Assembly (NCBI GenBank): GCA_002495535.1
Contig: DAFX01000054.1
Span: forward strand, 1 to 17,342
Source: Euryarchaeota archaeon UBA433
GTDB taxonomy: Archaea; Thermoplasmatota; Poseidoniia; Poseidoniales; Poseidoniaceae
DNA: 17,342 nt
Reading direction: 5' to 3'
Shown: in pieces, positions 7,866 through 14,809 of the stretch
How positions within the stretch are numbered: position 1 is the stretch's first letter
How the letters are laid out: each line of letters starts with the position of its first letter
Notes under the pieces: model-generated
The model's database searches: none
What the model was told of the DNA's origin: nothing
Seen by the model: only the letters and a program-made list of their open reading frames with translations
Translations under genes and position numbers: made by a program

Positions 7866-8527
7866 AGCAAAGAAACGAGATCATCCAAGACCATGGCTAC
7901 ATCTTCTGCCTTTGTGACTCCACTTGCAAGAAGAACGCCTTCTGCGCCGAGTTTGATGGCTGTAGCGACATCTTGTCCGTTTTTGACACCCGCGCCACAG
8001 AGAACCCTGACGTAAGGATTGGTCGCTTTCACGACGGCTACAGTATCGCTCACGATCGATGGATCTGCCGTGGTCACTGATATGTCACCGCCGATCAATT
8101 CCGGTGGCTCGACTGCGATGAAGGTTGGGCCGAGTGCTGCGAGGCTTTTCGCTTCGTTGAGGTCAGCAGCACAGCCGCACATTGGGAATCCAGCAGGAAG
8201 TTGAGCCATCAACGACCCCACATGCTCCATTTCGACCTTATGTTCTGCATGGTTGATGATGCAACCTTGCGCGCCACGATGAATCGCCGTATTTGGTTCA
8301 AGCCAGCCGGTAAAACTCCCCTGGCCAACGGGGTCAAGGTGTTGTGCCCACACTTCCAGGGAAGGTGCGGCTTTTCTGACTGCAGCCAAATCAAAAGCGG
8401 ATACGACTGCAACCATACGGGCGGGGCCATCGGTGTGCTTTTCCATGGCAACAGCGAGGCTTTCTGCCGTTTCACCACTCGCAGTTGCGTAGGTCTTGAA
8501 ATTGACAACAATCAACGGTTTGTTCAT
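7859..8527 (-). CDS. tpiA: Triosephosphate isomerase, archaeal type
   Basis: Interconverts dihydroxyacetone phosphate and glyceraldehyde 3-phosphate in glycolysis and gluconeogenesis. The 222 aa match the short archaeal class rather than the roughly 250-aa bacterial and eukaryotic enzymes. Catalytic residues are visible: Asn9 and Lys11 in VVNFKTY, His93 in INHAEHK, and Glu140 in AVEPPELIGG. The phosphate-binding end carries CGAGVKNGQDV and GAEGVLLASGVTKAEDV. GGAG (reading as CTCC at 8532-8535 on the plus strand) sits 4 bases before the ATG. Its 3' end overlaps the 3' end of the convergent nuclease-like gene by 7 bases. It follows the nucleotidyltransferase gene on the same strand after 61 bases, so the pair probably forms an operon. 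Confidence 0.95.
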   Translation of the reverse strand: MNKPLIVVNFKTYATASGETAESLAVAMEKHTDGPARMVAVVSAFDLAAVRKAAPSLEVWAQHLDPVGQGSFTGWLEPNTAIHRGAQGCIINHAEHKVEMEHVGSLMAQLPAGFPMCGCAADLNEAKSLAALGPTFIAVEPPELIGGDISVTTADPSIVSDTVAVVKATNPYVRVLCGAGVKNGQDVATAIKLGAEGVLLASGVTKAEDVAMVLDDLVSLLQ

Positions 8528-8588
8528 GCTTCTCCGAGTGGCTTAGGCCATTTGACATCTTCCGTTCGCACAACACGAGCAATTGGAT

Positions 8589-9584
8589 TTAGGGCCATTG
8601 GCCACCGACTTGGACCGTATCATCGGGCACGGTGCATTCGTGGTCGACCACCACTCCATCAAGGGATACATTTGAGCCAATGCTCGCATTCCTGCCAACG
8701 AGGCAATTTTTGAGGTGTGAATTCGCGCCGACGCGCACTCCACGTAGCAGCGTCGAGGTGTGAATCTGTGCGTTCATCAATGCAACATCAGCCTCGATCA
8801 TTGAGCCGGTGATGGCTGAGGTCGGAAAGTCTGACTGTTGGGCATACCAGGTGCCATCAACGGCTTCACCCGCGTTGAATCGTTTCTCAGCAATGCAACG
8901 CTGAACCCCCTCCATCCATGCGGTTGGGGTCCCTGCATCGATGAAGTAACCGTCGAACCTTTTCCCATTCAGCAGGTTTTCATCTGCCAATTTTGGAAAC
9001 ACGTCCCTTTCTATAGAATGGCGGCCATGAGGCATCCAATCGAAGATATCGTCTTCAAAGATGTAGGAACCAGCATTGATCAGGTTGGAAAACACTTGTT
9101 CCGGCGTAGGCTTCTCCATGAACCGAGTCACGCGATGGTCTTGGTCGACCCCCACGATTCCAAAACGGGTTGGATCTTCGACTTCCCAAAGTGCTAGCGT
9201 CCCAACTCCGGCATTCTTGCGATGCAAGTCCAACATTGGCTCAATGCTGAGCGATGAGATGACATCTCCATTGAAGCAAGCAAACGTTCCGCTCACCACG
9301 TCTCGACAATTCCCCAACGCTCCGCCCGTGCCAAGTGGTTCATCCTCAGGGACGATGCGCACGTCAAAATCAACATCTTTGTTCTTGAAGTATGCTTCGA
9401 TCATGTCGACTTTGTATCCGCCAGCGACGATGACTTCATCGACGAGATTTCCGGGTACTGCTTCGACGACCTGTTCCAGCAACGTCATGTCGAGCATCGG
9501 CAGGAGTGGTTTTGGGATGCTAGCGGTCCAAGGACGGAGCCTTGAGCCAATACCGCCTGCTAGGACCACAACTTGCATTGTCAT
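8589..9584 (-). CDS. NDP-sugar pyrophosphorylase, mannose-1-phosphate guanylyltransferase-like
   Basis: A 331-aa nucleotidyltransferase that joins a sugar 1-phosphate to an NTP to make a nucleotide sugar for glycan or glycolipid synthesis. Residues 5-20 hold the signature VVVLAGGIGSRLRPWT, followed by the KP at 25-26. LGTGGALG (83-90) binds the base, FNGDVI (103-108) holds the metal-binding Asp, and RFGIVGVD, FMEKPTPEQ, INAGSYIFE and GYFIDAGTP follow in family order. From about residue 265 the hexapeptide pattern of a left-handed beta helix appears (ITGSMIEADVALMNAQIH and on). Size and layout resemble GMPPB-type mannose-1-phosphate guanylyltransferases, but glucose-1-phosphate thymidylyl- or uridylyltransferase cannot be excluded. 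ATG 9584 and ATG 9578 are both possible starts; the frame also extends upstream to 9638. Confidence 0.85.
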   Translation of the reverse strand: MTMQVVVLAGGIGSRLRPWTASIPKPLLPMLDMTLLEQVVEAVPGNLVDEVIVAGGYKVDMIEAYFKNKDVDFDVRIVPEDEPLGTGGALGNCRDVVSGTFACFNGDVISSLSIEPMLDLHRKNAGVGTLALWEVEDPTRFGIVGVDQDHRVTRFMEKPTPEQVFSNLINAGSYIFEDDIFDWMPHGRHSIERDVFPKLADENLLNGKRFDGYFIDAGTPTAWMEGVQRCIAEKRFNAGEAVDGTWYAQQSDFPTSAITGSMIEADVALMNAQIHTSTLLRGVRVGANSHLKNCLVGRNASIGSNVSLDGVVVDHECTVPDDTVQVGGQWP

Positions 9585-9634
9585 CCCGAACCGCACCCAT
9601 CCTATGAAGGCACCTCTTGGTGCGTTCCCTGGTA

Positions 9635-9652
9635 CCAAGACTGGCCAAGACT
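9635..9652. repeat. Direct repeat CCAAGACT, 10-base period
   Basis: CCAAGACT occurs at 9635-9642 and again at 9645-9652, exactly one helical turn apart. It lies in the divergent control region about 65 bases before sucC. Such spacing fits a side-by-side regulator site, but eight-base repeats also occur by chance. Confidence 0.4.
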
Positions 9653-9661
9653 CCCCTCATC

Positions 9662-9668
9662 AAAGGAG
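9662..9668 (+). promoter_or_regulatory. Alternative Shine-Dalgarno for an extended sucC
   Basis: AAAGGAG lies 6 bases before GTG 9675, which is in frame with sucC and would add 14 residues (FKDGRSLEGLERP before the usual Met). Its last base begins the GAACA-AAG-TGTTC inverted repeat (9668-9680), so initiation here could be masked. The extension has no counterpart in the family, so I prefer ATG 9717. Confidence 0.3.
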
Positions 9669-9716
9669 AACAAAGTGTTCAAAGACGGTCGTTCTTTGGA
9701 AGGTTTGGAGAGACCT

Positions 9717-10925
9717 ATGAACATTCACGAATATCAAGGAAAAATGCTGCTCAAAGCGGCCGGAGTGCCCGTATTGGAAGGGGTTCACTGCACCACTGTT
9801 GACCAAGCTCTCAACGCCTACGATGCCTTGGGCAGCAAGGTCGTAGCTGTGAAATCTCAGATTCATGCGGGTGGACGTGGAAAGGGCACCGTTTATGATC
9901 CAACCACTCGGGATGTTGTGATGGAGGGGGGCGTCAAAATTGCGTTCTCTAAAGATGAAGTAAACACCTACGCTGCCAACATCTTGGGCAACCTTCTGGT
10001 CACCATCCAAACAGGTGATGAGGGCAAGATTGTCAACAACCTCTACATCGAAGCAGGTTGCGATATTGCACACGAATACTACCTCGCCCTCTTGGTCGAC
10101 CGAGACAACAAATCTGTGTTGATTATGGCCTCGACTGAAGGTGGAATGGACATTGAAGAGGTTGCTGAACACACTCCTGAATTGATTCACAAGGTCGTGG
10201 TCGATGCGAATGTCGGGCTTCTTGGTTTCCAGAAGCGAGACCTTGGCATGGCACTCGGTCTAAGCGGAGTTGCGCTCAAGTCCTTTGGAAAAATGCTCTC
10301 TTCAATGTACAGCATGTTCTGCAAAGAGGATTGCGCAATGGTGGAAATTAATCCGCTTGTCCGCACCGGGGCAGACGAAATTGTCGCCCTTGATGCAAAG
10401 GTTTCTTTTGATGAAAACGCAGAATTTAGACACAAAAACTGGGACGAACTGCGTGACCTTTCAGAAGAGGAAGACACCGAGATTCGTGCGAAAGAAACGG
10501 GTCTTTCCTATGTCAAGTTGGATGGAAACATCGGATGCTTAGTCAACGGAGCAGGACTTGCTATGGCGACGATGGACGTCATCAAACTCTACGGTGGTGA
10601 ACCCGCAAATTTCCTTGACGTCGGTGGTGGCGCAAACGAAGAACAGGTGAAAACAGCGTTCTCGATCATTCTTGAAGATCCTAACGTGAAAGGCATCCTC
10701 GTCAATATCTTTGGCGGCATCATGCGCTGTGATATTATTGCTCGAGGCGTCATTGCGGCAACAGAAGCGCTTTCGCTTCAGGTTCCGTTGGTTGTTCGCT
10801 TGGCGGGTACCAACGTCGATGAAGGCAAGGCCATTCTTGCAGCCTCGACCCTCAACATCCACCCTGCTGATGATTTAGCAGAGGGTGCACAAAAGATTGT
10901 AGCACTTATTGGGGGTGAAGCTTGA
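9717..10925 (+). CDS. sucC: Succinyl-CoA ligase (ADP/GDP-forming) beta subunit
   Basis: Beta subunit of succinyl-CoA synthetase, which makes ATP or GTP from succinyl-CoA in the TCA cycle. The 402 aa (388 in E. coli) begin MNIHEYQGKMLLKAAGVPV, the standard family start. An ATP-grasp domain follows, with VKSQIHAGGRGKG (Lys46, residues 52-57) and the Mg-binding MVEINPLV. The C-terminal ligase domain has NGAGLAMATMDVIK, NFLDVGGGANEEQV, GILVNIFGGIMRCDIIA and RLAGTNVDEGKAIL. A GGAG at 9707-9710 lies 6 bases before ATG 9717 and supports this start over GTG 9675 and the longer open frame from 9573. The stop overlaps the ATG of sucD (TGATG), which implies translational coupling and equal subunit supply. 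Confidence 0.96.
   Translation: MNIHEYQGKMLLKAAGVPVLEGVHCTTVDQALNAYDALGSKVVAVKSQIHAGGRGKGTVYDPTTRDVVMEGGVKIAFSKDEVNTYAANILGNLLVTIQTGDEGKIVNNLYIEAGCDIAHEYYLALLVDRDNKSVLIMASTEGGMDIEEVAEHTPELIHKVVVDANVGLLGFQKRDLGMALGLSGVALKSFGKMLSSMYSMFCKEDCAMVEINPLVRTGADEIVALDAKVSFDENAEFRHKNWDELRDLSEEEDTEIRAKETGLSYVKLDGNIGCLVNGAGLAMATMDVIKLYGGEPANFLDVGGGANEEQVKTAFSIILEDPNVKGILVNIFGGIMRCDIIARGVIAATEALSLQVPLVVRLAGTNVDEGKAILAASTLNIHPADDLAEGAQKIVALIGGEA
10911..10918 (+). promoter_or_regulatory. Strong Shine-Dalgarno for sucD inside the end of sucC
   Basis: GGGGGTGA, almost the full complement of the archaeal 16S rRNA tail, lies 6 bases before ATG 10925. It decides that start over the TTG one codon upstream. Confidence 0.7.
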
Positions 10926-11848
10926 TGGCTATTTGGATTGAAGAAGACGCAAAAGTACTCGTGCAGGGCATCACTGGTAAGCAAGGGATGTTCCACGCTG
11001 ATAAAATGGTTGAATACGGCACCAACATCGTTGGTGGTTGCACACCAGGTAAAGGTGGTCAAACCGTTGAATTGCAAGGCAAACCCTTCCCTGTCTGGCA
11101 CAGCATGACCGATGCAATCACCGCAACTGACGCTGATGCAACCGTCATTTATGTCCCACCACCATTTGCTGGAGAAGCGATTATGGAAGCCGCAGAAGCC
11201 TTTGATTCGATCAAGGGTGAGGGCGTTATTGTCTGCATCACAGAAGGTATCCCAACCCTCGACATGGTCAAGGCCGTGGCTTATGTGAACAACCGGCCAG
11301 GCGTCCGTCTTATTGGGCCAAATTGCCCTGGCATCATCACCCCAGGTGACACAGGTGGCGCAAAGATTGGCATTATGCCAGGTCACATTCATGCCAAGGG
11401 CCGCATCGGTATCGTTTCGAAATCGGGCACCTTGACGTATGAAGCAGTTGCACAAACTATGAGCATCGATGAAGGGCAATCGACTTGCATTGGAATTGGA
11501 GGCGACCCTGTCAACGGTACGGGCTTCATTGAATGCCTCGCTGCATTCGAGAACGATCCTCAAACTGAAGCCATCATCATGATTGGTGAAATTGGCGGAA
11601 ATGCCGAGCAAGAGGCAGCGGCTTGGGCTGCAGATCACGTCACCAAACCAATTGTTGGTTTTGTCGCAGGAGCCACTGCGCCTCCAGGAAAGCGAATGGG
11701 CCACGCCGGGGCAATCATTTCAGGCGGTAAGGGGACTGCGGAAGAGAAGTTCGAAGCGTTCAGGGCAGCAGGTATTGCTTGCGCCATGGATCCTTCTGAA
11801 TTAGGTAAGGTTCTGCTTGAGTCACTCAAAGCCGCTGGCTTGCGATGA
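10925..11848 (+). CDS. sucD: Succinyl-CoA ligase alpha subunit
   Basis: Alpha subunit, which binds CoA and carries the phosphohistidine intermediate. The 307 aa begin with AIWIEEDAKVLVQGITGKQG, the CoA-binding Rossmann fold, then GGCTPGKGGQ and VIYVPPPFAGEAIMEA. ITEGIP, the conserved GPNCPGIITPG (Cys134) and IGIVSKSGTLTYEA follow. The active-site His260 is in RMGHAGAIISGGKGTAEEK. A full-length, intact protein. It overlaps sucC by one base and is followed after 30 bases by priS on the same strand, so all three may be transcribed together. Confidence 0.97.
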   Translation: MAIWIEEDAKVLVQGITGKQGMFHADKMVEYGTNIVGGCTPGKGGQTVELQGKPFPVWHSMTDAITATDADATVIYVPPPFAGEAIMEAAEAFDSIKGEGVIVCITEGIPTLDMVKAVAYVNNRPGVRLIGPNCPGIITPGDTGGAKIGIMPGHIHAKGRIGIVSKSGTLTYEAVAQTMSIDEGQSTCIGIGGDPVNGTGFIECLAAFENDPQTEAIIMIGEIGGNAEQEAAAWAADHVTKPIVGFVAGATAPPGKRMGHAGAIISGGKGTAEEKFEAFRAAGIACAMDPSELGKVLLESLKAAGLR

Positions 11849-11878
11849 AGCCAATAACCTGCAACACAAAGGTGCAGC

Positions 11879-13171
11879 ATGGCCAAAGTGGATTCCTTCG
11901 ATGCCGAAGTTCTCCACGAGCATTACCAGCAGGCAGCGCCGCTTGACCTTGGCTGGCTGGGAAAAGCCTCTCGGCATCAGTTTCGCTGGCGCTGCACAAA
12001 AAACAGATGGCATACATCAAGCCGTCAGATTCGCAGTGGAGAGGTCCTCGCTAAGCAAACGCTCCTCTCGACACCTCGGGACATGTACGTTTCGACAAGC
12101 GCATGGTTGAACCCCGTGAATTTACCGAAAATAAAGGACACACAAACGCCTCACCCCGTTTTGATTGATCACCTCATTGTCTTCGACATCGACATCCCCC
12201 CGTTCTCGAAATCAAACATGGAGCGGGCAAGGAGGTCAACCGTTTCACTTCTCGATTGGGTTGAACAAGAGCACGATTTCCAACGCATCCACATCGTGTT
12301 TTCCGGCAGCAAGGGTTTCCATCTCGTGTACCGTGAAAAAGACCGTTCGAGGTTTAGCATCCCAGACCCCCGCGAACGTGAAATGGCTGTCCGTTCAGCG
12401 CGCAAAGCGTTGCTTCAATCGGCTCTTGATGCGGGTCATCCAGTGGATGCTGGGATCACTGCAGACACCCGTCGAATTATTCGTCTCCCCGGTTCAATCC
12501 ACGGTTCCACTGGCTGGGAATGCACCATCTTGACTGAAGATCAATTGCGCAGCCCGTTAAAGAAATGGGTCAAAGAACTTCCAAGACATCAAAATGCGAT
12601 TCGGATGCCAAGGCGAGCAAAGTCGTCAAAAAAGAAAGTCAAGCAAGTCAACACAAAGCCGGACACCATGGCCTTTACTTCCCTTGAATTGAGCACTCAT
12701 GTTCCCGGAACAAAAGATCGTAACGCACTTGTCGCTTGGTTGCCTCGTTCCTGGGGCTCAATGAAAGACACGGTGGACAAGGCCACAGAAATCGTTGAGC
12801 AAAAGCAGATTGGGCCAGCTTGGTTTTGGACGGACCATCAGCGCGTGCTGATGATGTTACCACGAGCTTTCCCCCGACAGAAAGCCGCAAAACTTGCTCG
12901 AGCCTTCGGCCTCGAAAACACAGCCCTCTCAATTGAATCAAACGACCATGATTGGGTCCGTATCGGGCCTCGCCAGTGGGAATCTGAGGATTGGGACGGG
13001 GCCATTGAACCACTTGCCATCCTTGGCCGTCCACCCGAACATCACGCTTCGAGCCCATGGTCCCTAGCCCATCTCGAAATGGCAAGCCGCCTGAATTTAC
13101 CCTATGATGCCGGACAGGATGTGTGTTCTGGCAGCATTGATCCATCAATCCGCGTGGTGAATCGGAAATAA
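11879..13171 (+). CDS. priS: DNA primase, small catalytic subunit
   Basis: Catalytic subunit of the archaeo-eukaryotic primase (AEP fold), which makes the primers for replication together with PriL. The 430-aa protein has the three family motifs in order: Asp103-x-Asp105 in HLIVFDIDIPPF for metal binding, FSGSKGFHLVY (142-151, with His148) for nucleotide binding, and DAGITADTRRIIRLPGSIHG (190-209, Arg202). The region 225-285 is basic (RMPRRAKSSKKKVKQ). Residues 290-430 form a long C-terminal part without motifs I recognise, making the protein longer than the roughly 350-aa PriS of Pyrococcus. AAAGGTG at 11868-11874 lies 4 bases before ATG 11879. The gap to sucD is only 30 bases. priL is not in the window. 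Confidence 0.93.
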   Translation: MAKVDSFDAEVLHEHYQQAAPLDLGWLGKASRHQFRWRCTKNRWHTSSRQIRSGEVLAKQTLLSTPRDMYVSTSAWLNPVNLPKIKDTQTPHPVLIDHLIVFDIDIPPFSKSNMERARRSTVSLLDWVEQEHDFQRIHIVFSGSKGFHLVYREKDRSRFSIPDPREREMAVRSARKALLQSALDAGHPVDAGITADTRRIIRLPGSIHGSTGWECTILTEDQLRSPLKKWVKELPRHQNAIRMPRRAKSSKKKVKQVNTKPDTMAFTSLELSTHVPGTKDRNALVAWLPRSWGSMKDTVDKATEIVEQKQIGPAWFWTDHQRVLMMLPRAFPRQKAAKLARAFGLENTALSIESNDHDWVRIGPRQWESEDWDGAIEPLAILGRPPEHHASSPWSLAHLEMASRLNLPYDAGQDVCSGSIDPSIRVVNRK

Positions 13172-13174
13172 TTG

Positions 13175-13188
13175 GTGAAGATTATATG
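13175..13188 (+). promoter_or_regulatory. Archaeal TATA/BRE-like promoter
   Basis: GTGAAGATTATATG just after the priS stop has a purine-rich BRE-like stretch and TTATAT at 13182-13187. Its centre is about 25 bases before ATG 13209, the distance at which archaeal transcripts start, so a leaderless message starting at or near that ATG is expected. A similar string recurs at 13338-13354. Confidence 0.4.
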
Positions 13189-13208
13189 CTGGGCGAGGCA
13201 ACGTCGTC

Positions 13209-13364
13209 ATGTCCCCGAGAGAGCCGAATGGCGATGACCAAAGTCAATTTGACGAGAACACACACCGGCTGTGGCGCATGGGGACTGCGCCACAGTCACC
13301 TTCTGGTATCTTTCAGCCCATTTCATCCGATAAAGGAGTGAAAGATTATGTGCTCAAGGCATAA
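13209..13364 (+). CDS. Possible 51-aa small protein, unknown function
   Basis: ATG 13209 opens a 51-codon frame ending at TAA 13362-13364. The product starts MSPREPNGDDQSQFDEN, continues HRLWRMGTAPQSPSG, and ends SSDKGVKDYVLKA. It is polar and acidic, has no membrane segment or cysteines, and matches no family I know. Support comes from a TATA-like element placed for leaderless transcription at 13182-13187 and from a natural-looking amino acid mix. Against it are the short length, a competing 52-codon frame from ATG 13186, and a perfect hairpin inside the frame at 13267-13297 that could instead mark a structured RNA. Only a weak GAGG (13195-13198) precedes it. Confidence 0.4.
   Translation: MSPREPNGDDQSQFDENTHRLWRMGTAPQSPSGIFQPISSDKGVKDYVLKA
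13267..13297 (+). other. Perfect GC-rich hairpin
   Basis: CTGTGGCGCA (13269-13278) and TGCGCCACAG (13286-13295) are exact reverse complements around a 7-base loop TGGGGAC. One G-U and one G-C pair extend the stem to 12. There is no T-run after it, so it is not a standard terminator. It may be an RNA structure of the 13172-13432 region or lie by chance inside the small reading frame. Confidence 0.6.
13338..13354 (+). promoter_or_regulatory. Second promoter-like string before the zinc-finger membrane gene
   Basis: GTGAAAGATTATGTGCT closely resembles GTGAAGATTATATGCT at 13175. Here it overlaps the end of the small reading frame, and a transcript from it would start near 13370, upstream of the mini-ORF and the GTG 13433 start. 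The TATA core is weaker (GATTATG). Confidence 0.25.
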
Positions 13365-13384
13365 CATCGAACTGTGGTTCAGGG

Positions 13385-13399
13385 GAGGCATGATGCCTC
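13385..13399 (+). repeat. Odd palindrome GAGGCAT-G-ATGCCTC
   Basis: Seven-base arms are exact reverse complements around a single G. The palindrome covers the GGGGAGG Shine-Dalgarno-like string and the ATG codons of the mini-ORF at 13390, so a bound protein or a DNA cruciform could affect them. The one-base spacer makes an RNA hairpin of all seven pairs impossible. Confidence 0.45.
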
Positions 13400-13428
13400 T
13401 TCTCACTCTTGATGAGAAGGAGGAATGA
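13390..13428 (+). CDS. Possible 12-codon leader mini-ORF
   Basis: ATG 13390 (or 13393) opens MMPLLTLDEKEE and a TGA at 13426-13428. AGGGGAGG at 13381-13388 precedes it closely. The stop lies between the Shine-Dalgarno (13417-13423) and the GTG (13433) of the next gene, and the 7-base stem 13399-13405/13413-13419 within it pairs with part of that Shine-Dalgarno. This is the layout of a translationally coupled leader, but the frame is too short to be sure it is translated. Confidence 0.25.
   Translation: MMPLLTLDEKEE
13417..13423 (+). promoter_or_regulatory. Shine-Dalgarno that sets the GTG 13433 start
   Basis: AAGGAGG is the best ribosome site in the area and lies 9 bases before GTG 13433. 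The in-frame ATG 13412 is upstream of it and would turn the site itself into coding sequence (RRRN). Bases 13413-13419 can pair with 13399-13405, so the site may be partly masked in the RNA. Confidence 0.6.
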
Positions 13429-13432
13429 TTTC

Positions 13433-14788
13433 GTGAACATTCTTGGAACCGTAGTTTTCGTGATTTTATCGGGCGTTTCCGGTATTTTTCTCATCCTGGC
13501 CATTTCTAGCGATGTGTCATACATGACCGCTCAAGGCTCCATCATGGAGGGCACGACCTGGACTGAATCTGAATCCGAACGTAGAGAATGTGCACAAATG
13601 GGCTACTACTATGATGAATACGGTGAGGAGTATGAGGAATGTGAAGAATACAGATACATCACAATGTACAGTTGTTCCTCAAAAGTCAATTTCAACTATA
13701 CAGTCGAAGGCGATCCTAGTGGTGAATTGTATCTACGCTACGACAATATAGGGTGGGCCGAAAGCGAATCTCCCTGCCTTAGTCAAATTCAGGAAACCTA
13801 TGCCGTCAATGCATCGGTCACCGTTTATTACACCGAGGAAGCTATCGATGAAGGGAAGTTAACCCCTCCAGTCGATCCTGAGGCTTTCTATTACTGCTGT
13901 GCCTTTTGCTTCGGCCTCCTTTCAATTCCTGCCTTGATCTTCATGCTCGCACCTACTTCCCCAGGTGTGAAAATGAAAACTGGCGGCTTCATGGGGCGAT
14001 TTAAGCCACAACGGATTCAAGTCAATCCTTCCGGCCCTGGCGGGCAGATTGCGCCAGTTGTGAACTATGGCGCTCCTGTTACCCAACAAGGCAGTCAATC
14101 AAATGCAGGCGCAAGTCAAGGCGGAGGTATGTTCGGTGGTGGAGGAATGATGATGGTTCCTGGTATGGCCGGGGCGACCGCAGGCTACGCAGCAGGCTCT
14201 CAACAAAATTGGAAGCAAGCGTCCGGTTATTCCGGCGCACCACGGGCGCGATCGAATAACTGGAAGGCACCTTCTCGAATTCGAGGGTACAATCGTGTTA
14301 TGCAGATCATTGGCGTGCCAAACAACGAATTGAAAACATCAACTCAAGTCAGGGATGCGATCATTGGATCGGGCATGATGGATTACTCAACAGCATCTAA
14401 GTTCATGGAAAACCAGCACGTAAAGCAAGTTTTGGGCTTCACCGGCGCCGCAGCAGGTGGCGCCGCAGCAGGCGGAGCAACATCTTCGATGTTGAGCAGG
14501 AATGTCCCAGATCCAGTCGACCCAAACGCTTCGATTCGTCCCGCAGTTTCATCTGCTGACCGTCTGAAACAGATGCAAGAGGAAGCAGAATCATTCTTCG
14601 AATCCTCTAAACCGGTGATAAGTACGCCTACATCCCGCCCAGTTTCATCAGGGGAATCAAACCAATGCGCCCACCCAACCTGTAGCGTTGGAGTTTCTGC
14701 TTTCGACTTCAGATGCTTCGATTGTCGACAAAGGTTCTGCAGTGCTCACAAAGGCATGACGTTCCAATGTGAGAATTGTGCCAATTGA
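13433..14788 (+). CDS. DUF3592-like membrane protein with a C-terminal AN1-like zinc finger
   Basis: A 451-aa protein. A first helix (about residues 4-26) is followed by a roughly 120-residue domain outside the membrane with very acidic, Tyr-rich sequence (YYYDEYGEEYEECEEYRY) and several cysteines, then a second helix (about 150-175). Helix, beta-type domain, then helix ending in a T-V-Y-Y strand resembles DUF3592. Inside the cell lies a low-complexity Gly/Met/Gln linker with a GAAAGGAAAGG repeat, a central basic segment (RIRGYNRVMQIIGVPN), and a zinc finger: Cys412, Cys417, Cys428, Cys431, Cys436, His439, Cys446, Cys449 (RCFDCRQRFCSAH), close to the AN1 pattern. AN1 fingers often bind ubiquitin-like or proteasome partners in eukaryotes; the archaeal role is unknown. 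The GTG start is set by AAGGAGG. Confidence 0.7.
   Translation: MNILGTVVFVILSGVSGIFLILAISSDVSYMTAQGSIMEGTTWTESESERRECAQMGYYYDEYGEEYEECEEYRYITMYSCSSKVNFNYTVEGDPSGELYLRYDNIGWAESESPCLSQIQETYAVNASVTVYYTEEAIDEGKLTPPVDPEAFYYCCAFCFGLLSIPALIFMLAPTSPGVKMKTGGFMGRFKPQRIQVNPSGPGGQIAPVVNYGAPVTQQGSQSNAGASQGGGMFGGGGMMMVPGMAGATAGYAAGSQQNWKQASGYSGAPRARSNNWKAPSRIRGYNRVMQIIGVPNNELKTSTQVRDAIIGSGMMDYSTASKFMENQHVKQVLGFTGAAAGGAAAGGATSSMLSRNVPDPVDPNASIRPAVSSADRLKQMQEEAESFFESSKPVISTPTSRPVSSGESNQCAHPTCSVGVSAFDFRCFDCRQRFCSAHKGMTFQCENCAN
14444..14473 (+). repeat. 15-base tandem repeat, two copies
   Basis: GGCGCCGCAGCAGGT is followed directly by GGCGCCGCAGCAGGC, 14 of 15 bases identical. It is in frame and encodes GAAAG twice. 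It looks like a recent in-frame duplication in a low-complexity linker. Confidence 0.85.
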
Positions 14789-14809
14789 GTTTGATCCATT
14801 TCAATGAAT

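Larger units (their letters stand above)
9585..9716. promoter_or_regulatory. Divergent control region between the pyrophosphorylase and sucC
   Basis: A 132-base gap between divergent starts. It holds GCACC-TCTT-GGTGC (9610-9623), CTTGGT/ACCAAG arms, a direct repeat at 9635-9652 and a small inverted repeat at 9668-9680. No clear plus-strand TATA box was seen. A weak TTCATAGG lies at about the right distance upstream of the minus-strand ATG. The density of repeats suggests regulator binding, but this is inference. Confidence 0.4.

Noticed and set aside
9573..9716. Longer sucC starting at 9573
   Set aside because: This upstream extension overlaps the start of the divergent gene, shows no similarity to the family, and the canonical MNIHEYQ start has its own Shine-Dalgarno.
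10778..11704. Long minus-strand frame of 308 codons opposite sucC/sucD
   Set aside because: It mirrors the well-supported sucC and sucD genes and its Cys/His/Trp-rich product is typical of antisense frames.
13267..13297. Rho-independent terminator for priS
   Set aside because: The stem is strong but lies almost 100 bases after the priS stop and is not followed by a T-run.
13186..13344. Alternative 52-codon frame from ATG 13186
   Set aside because: Its ATG overlaps the TATA-like element, and its Arg/His/Ser-rich product looks less natural than that of the frame at 13209.
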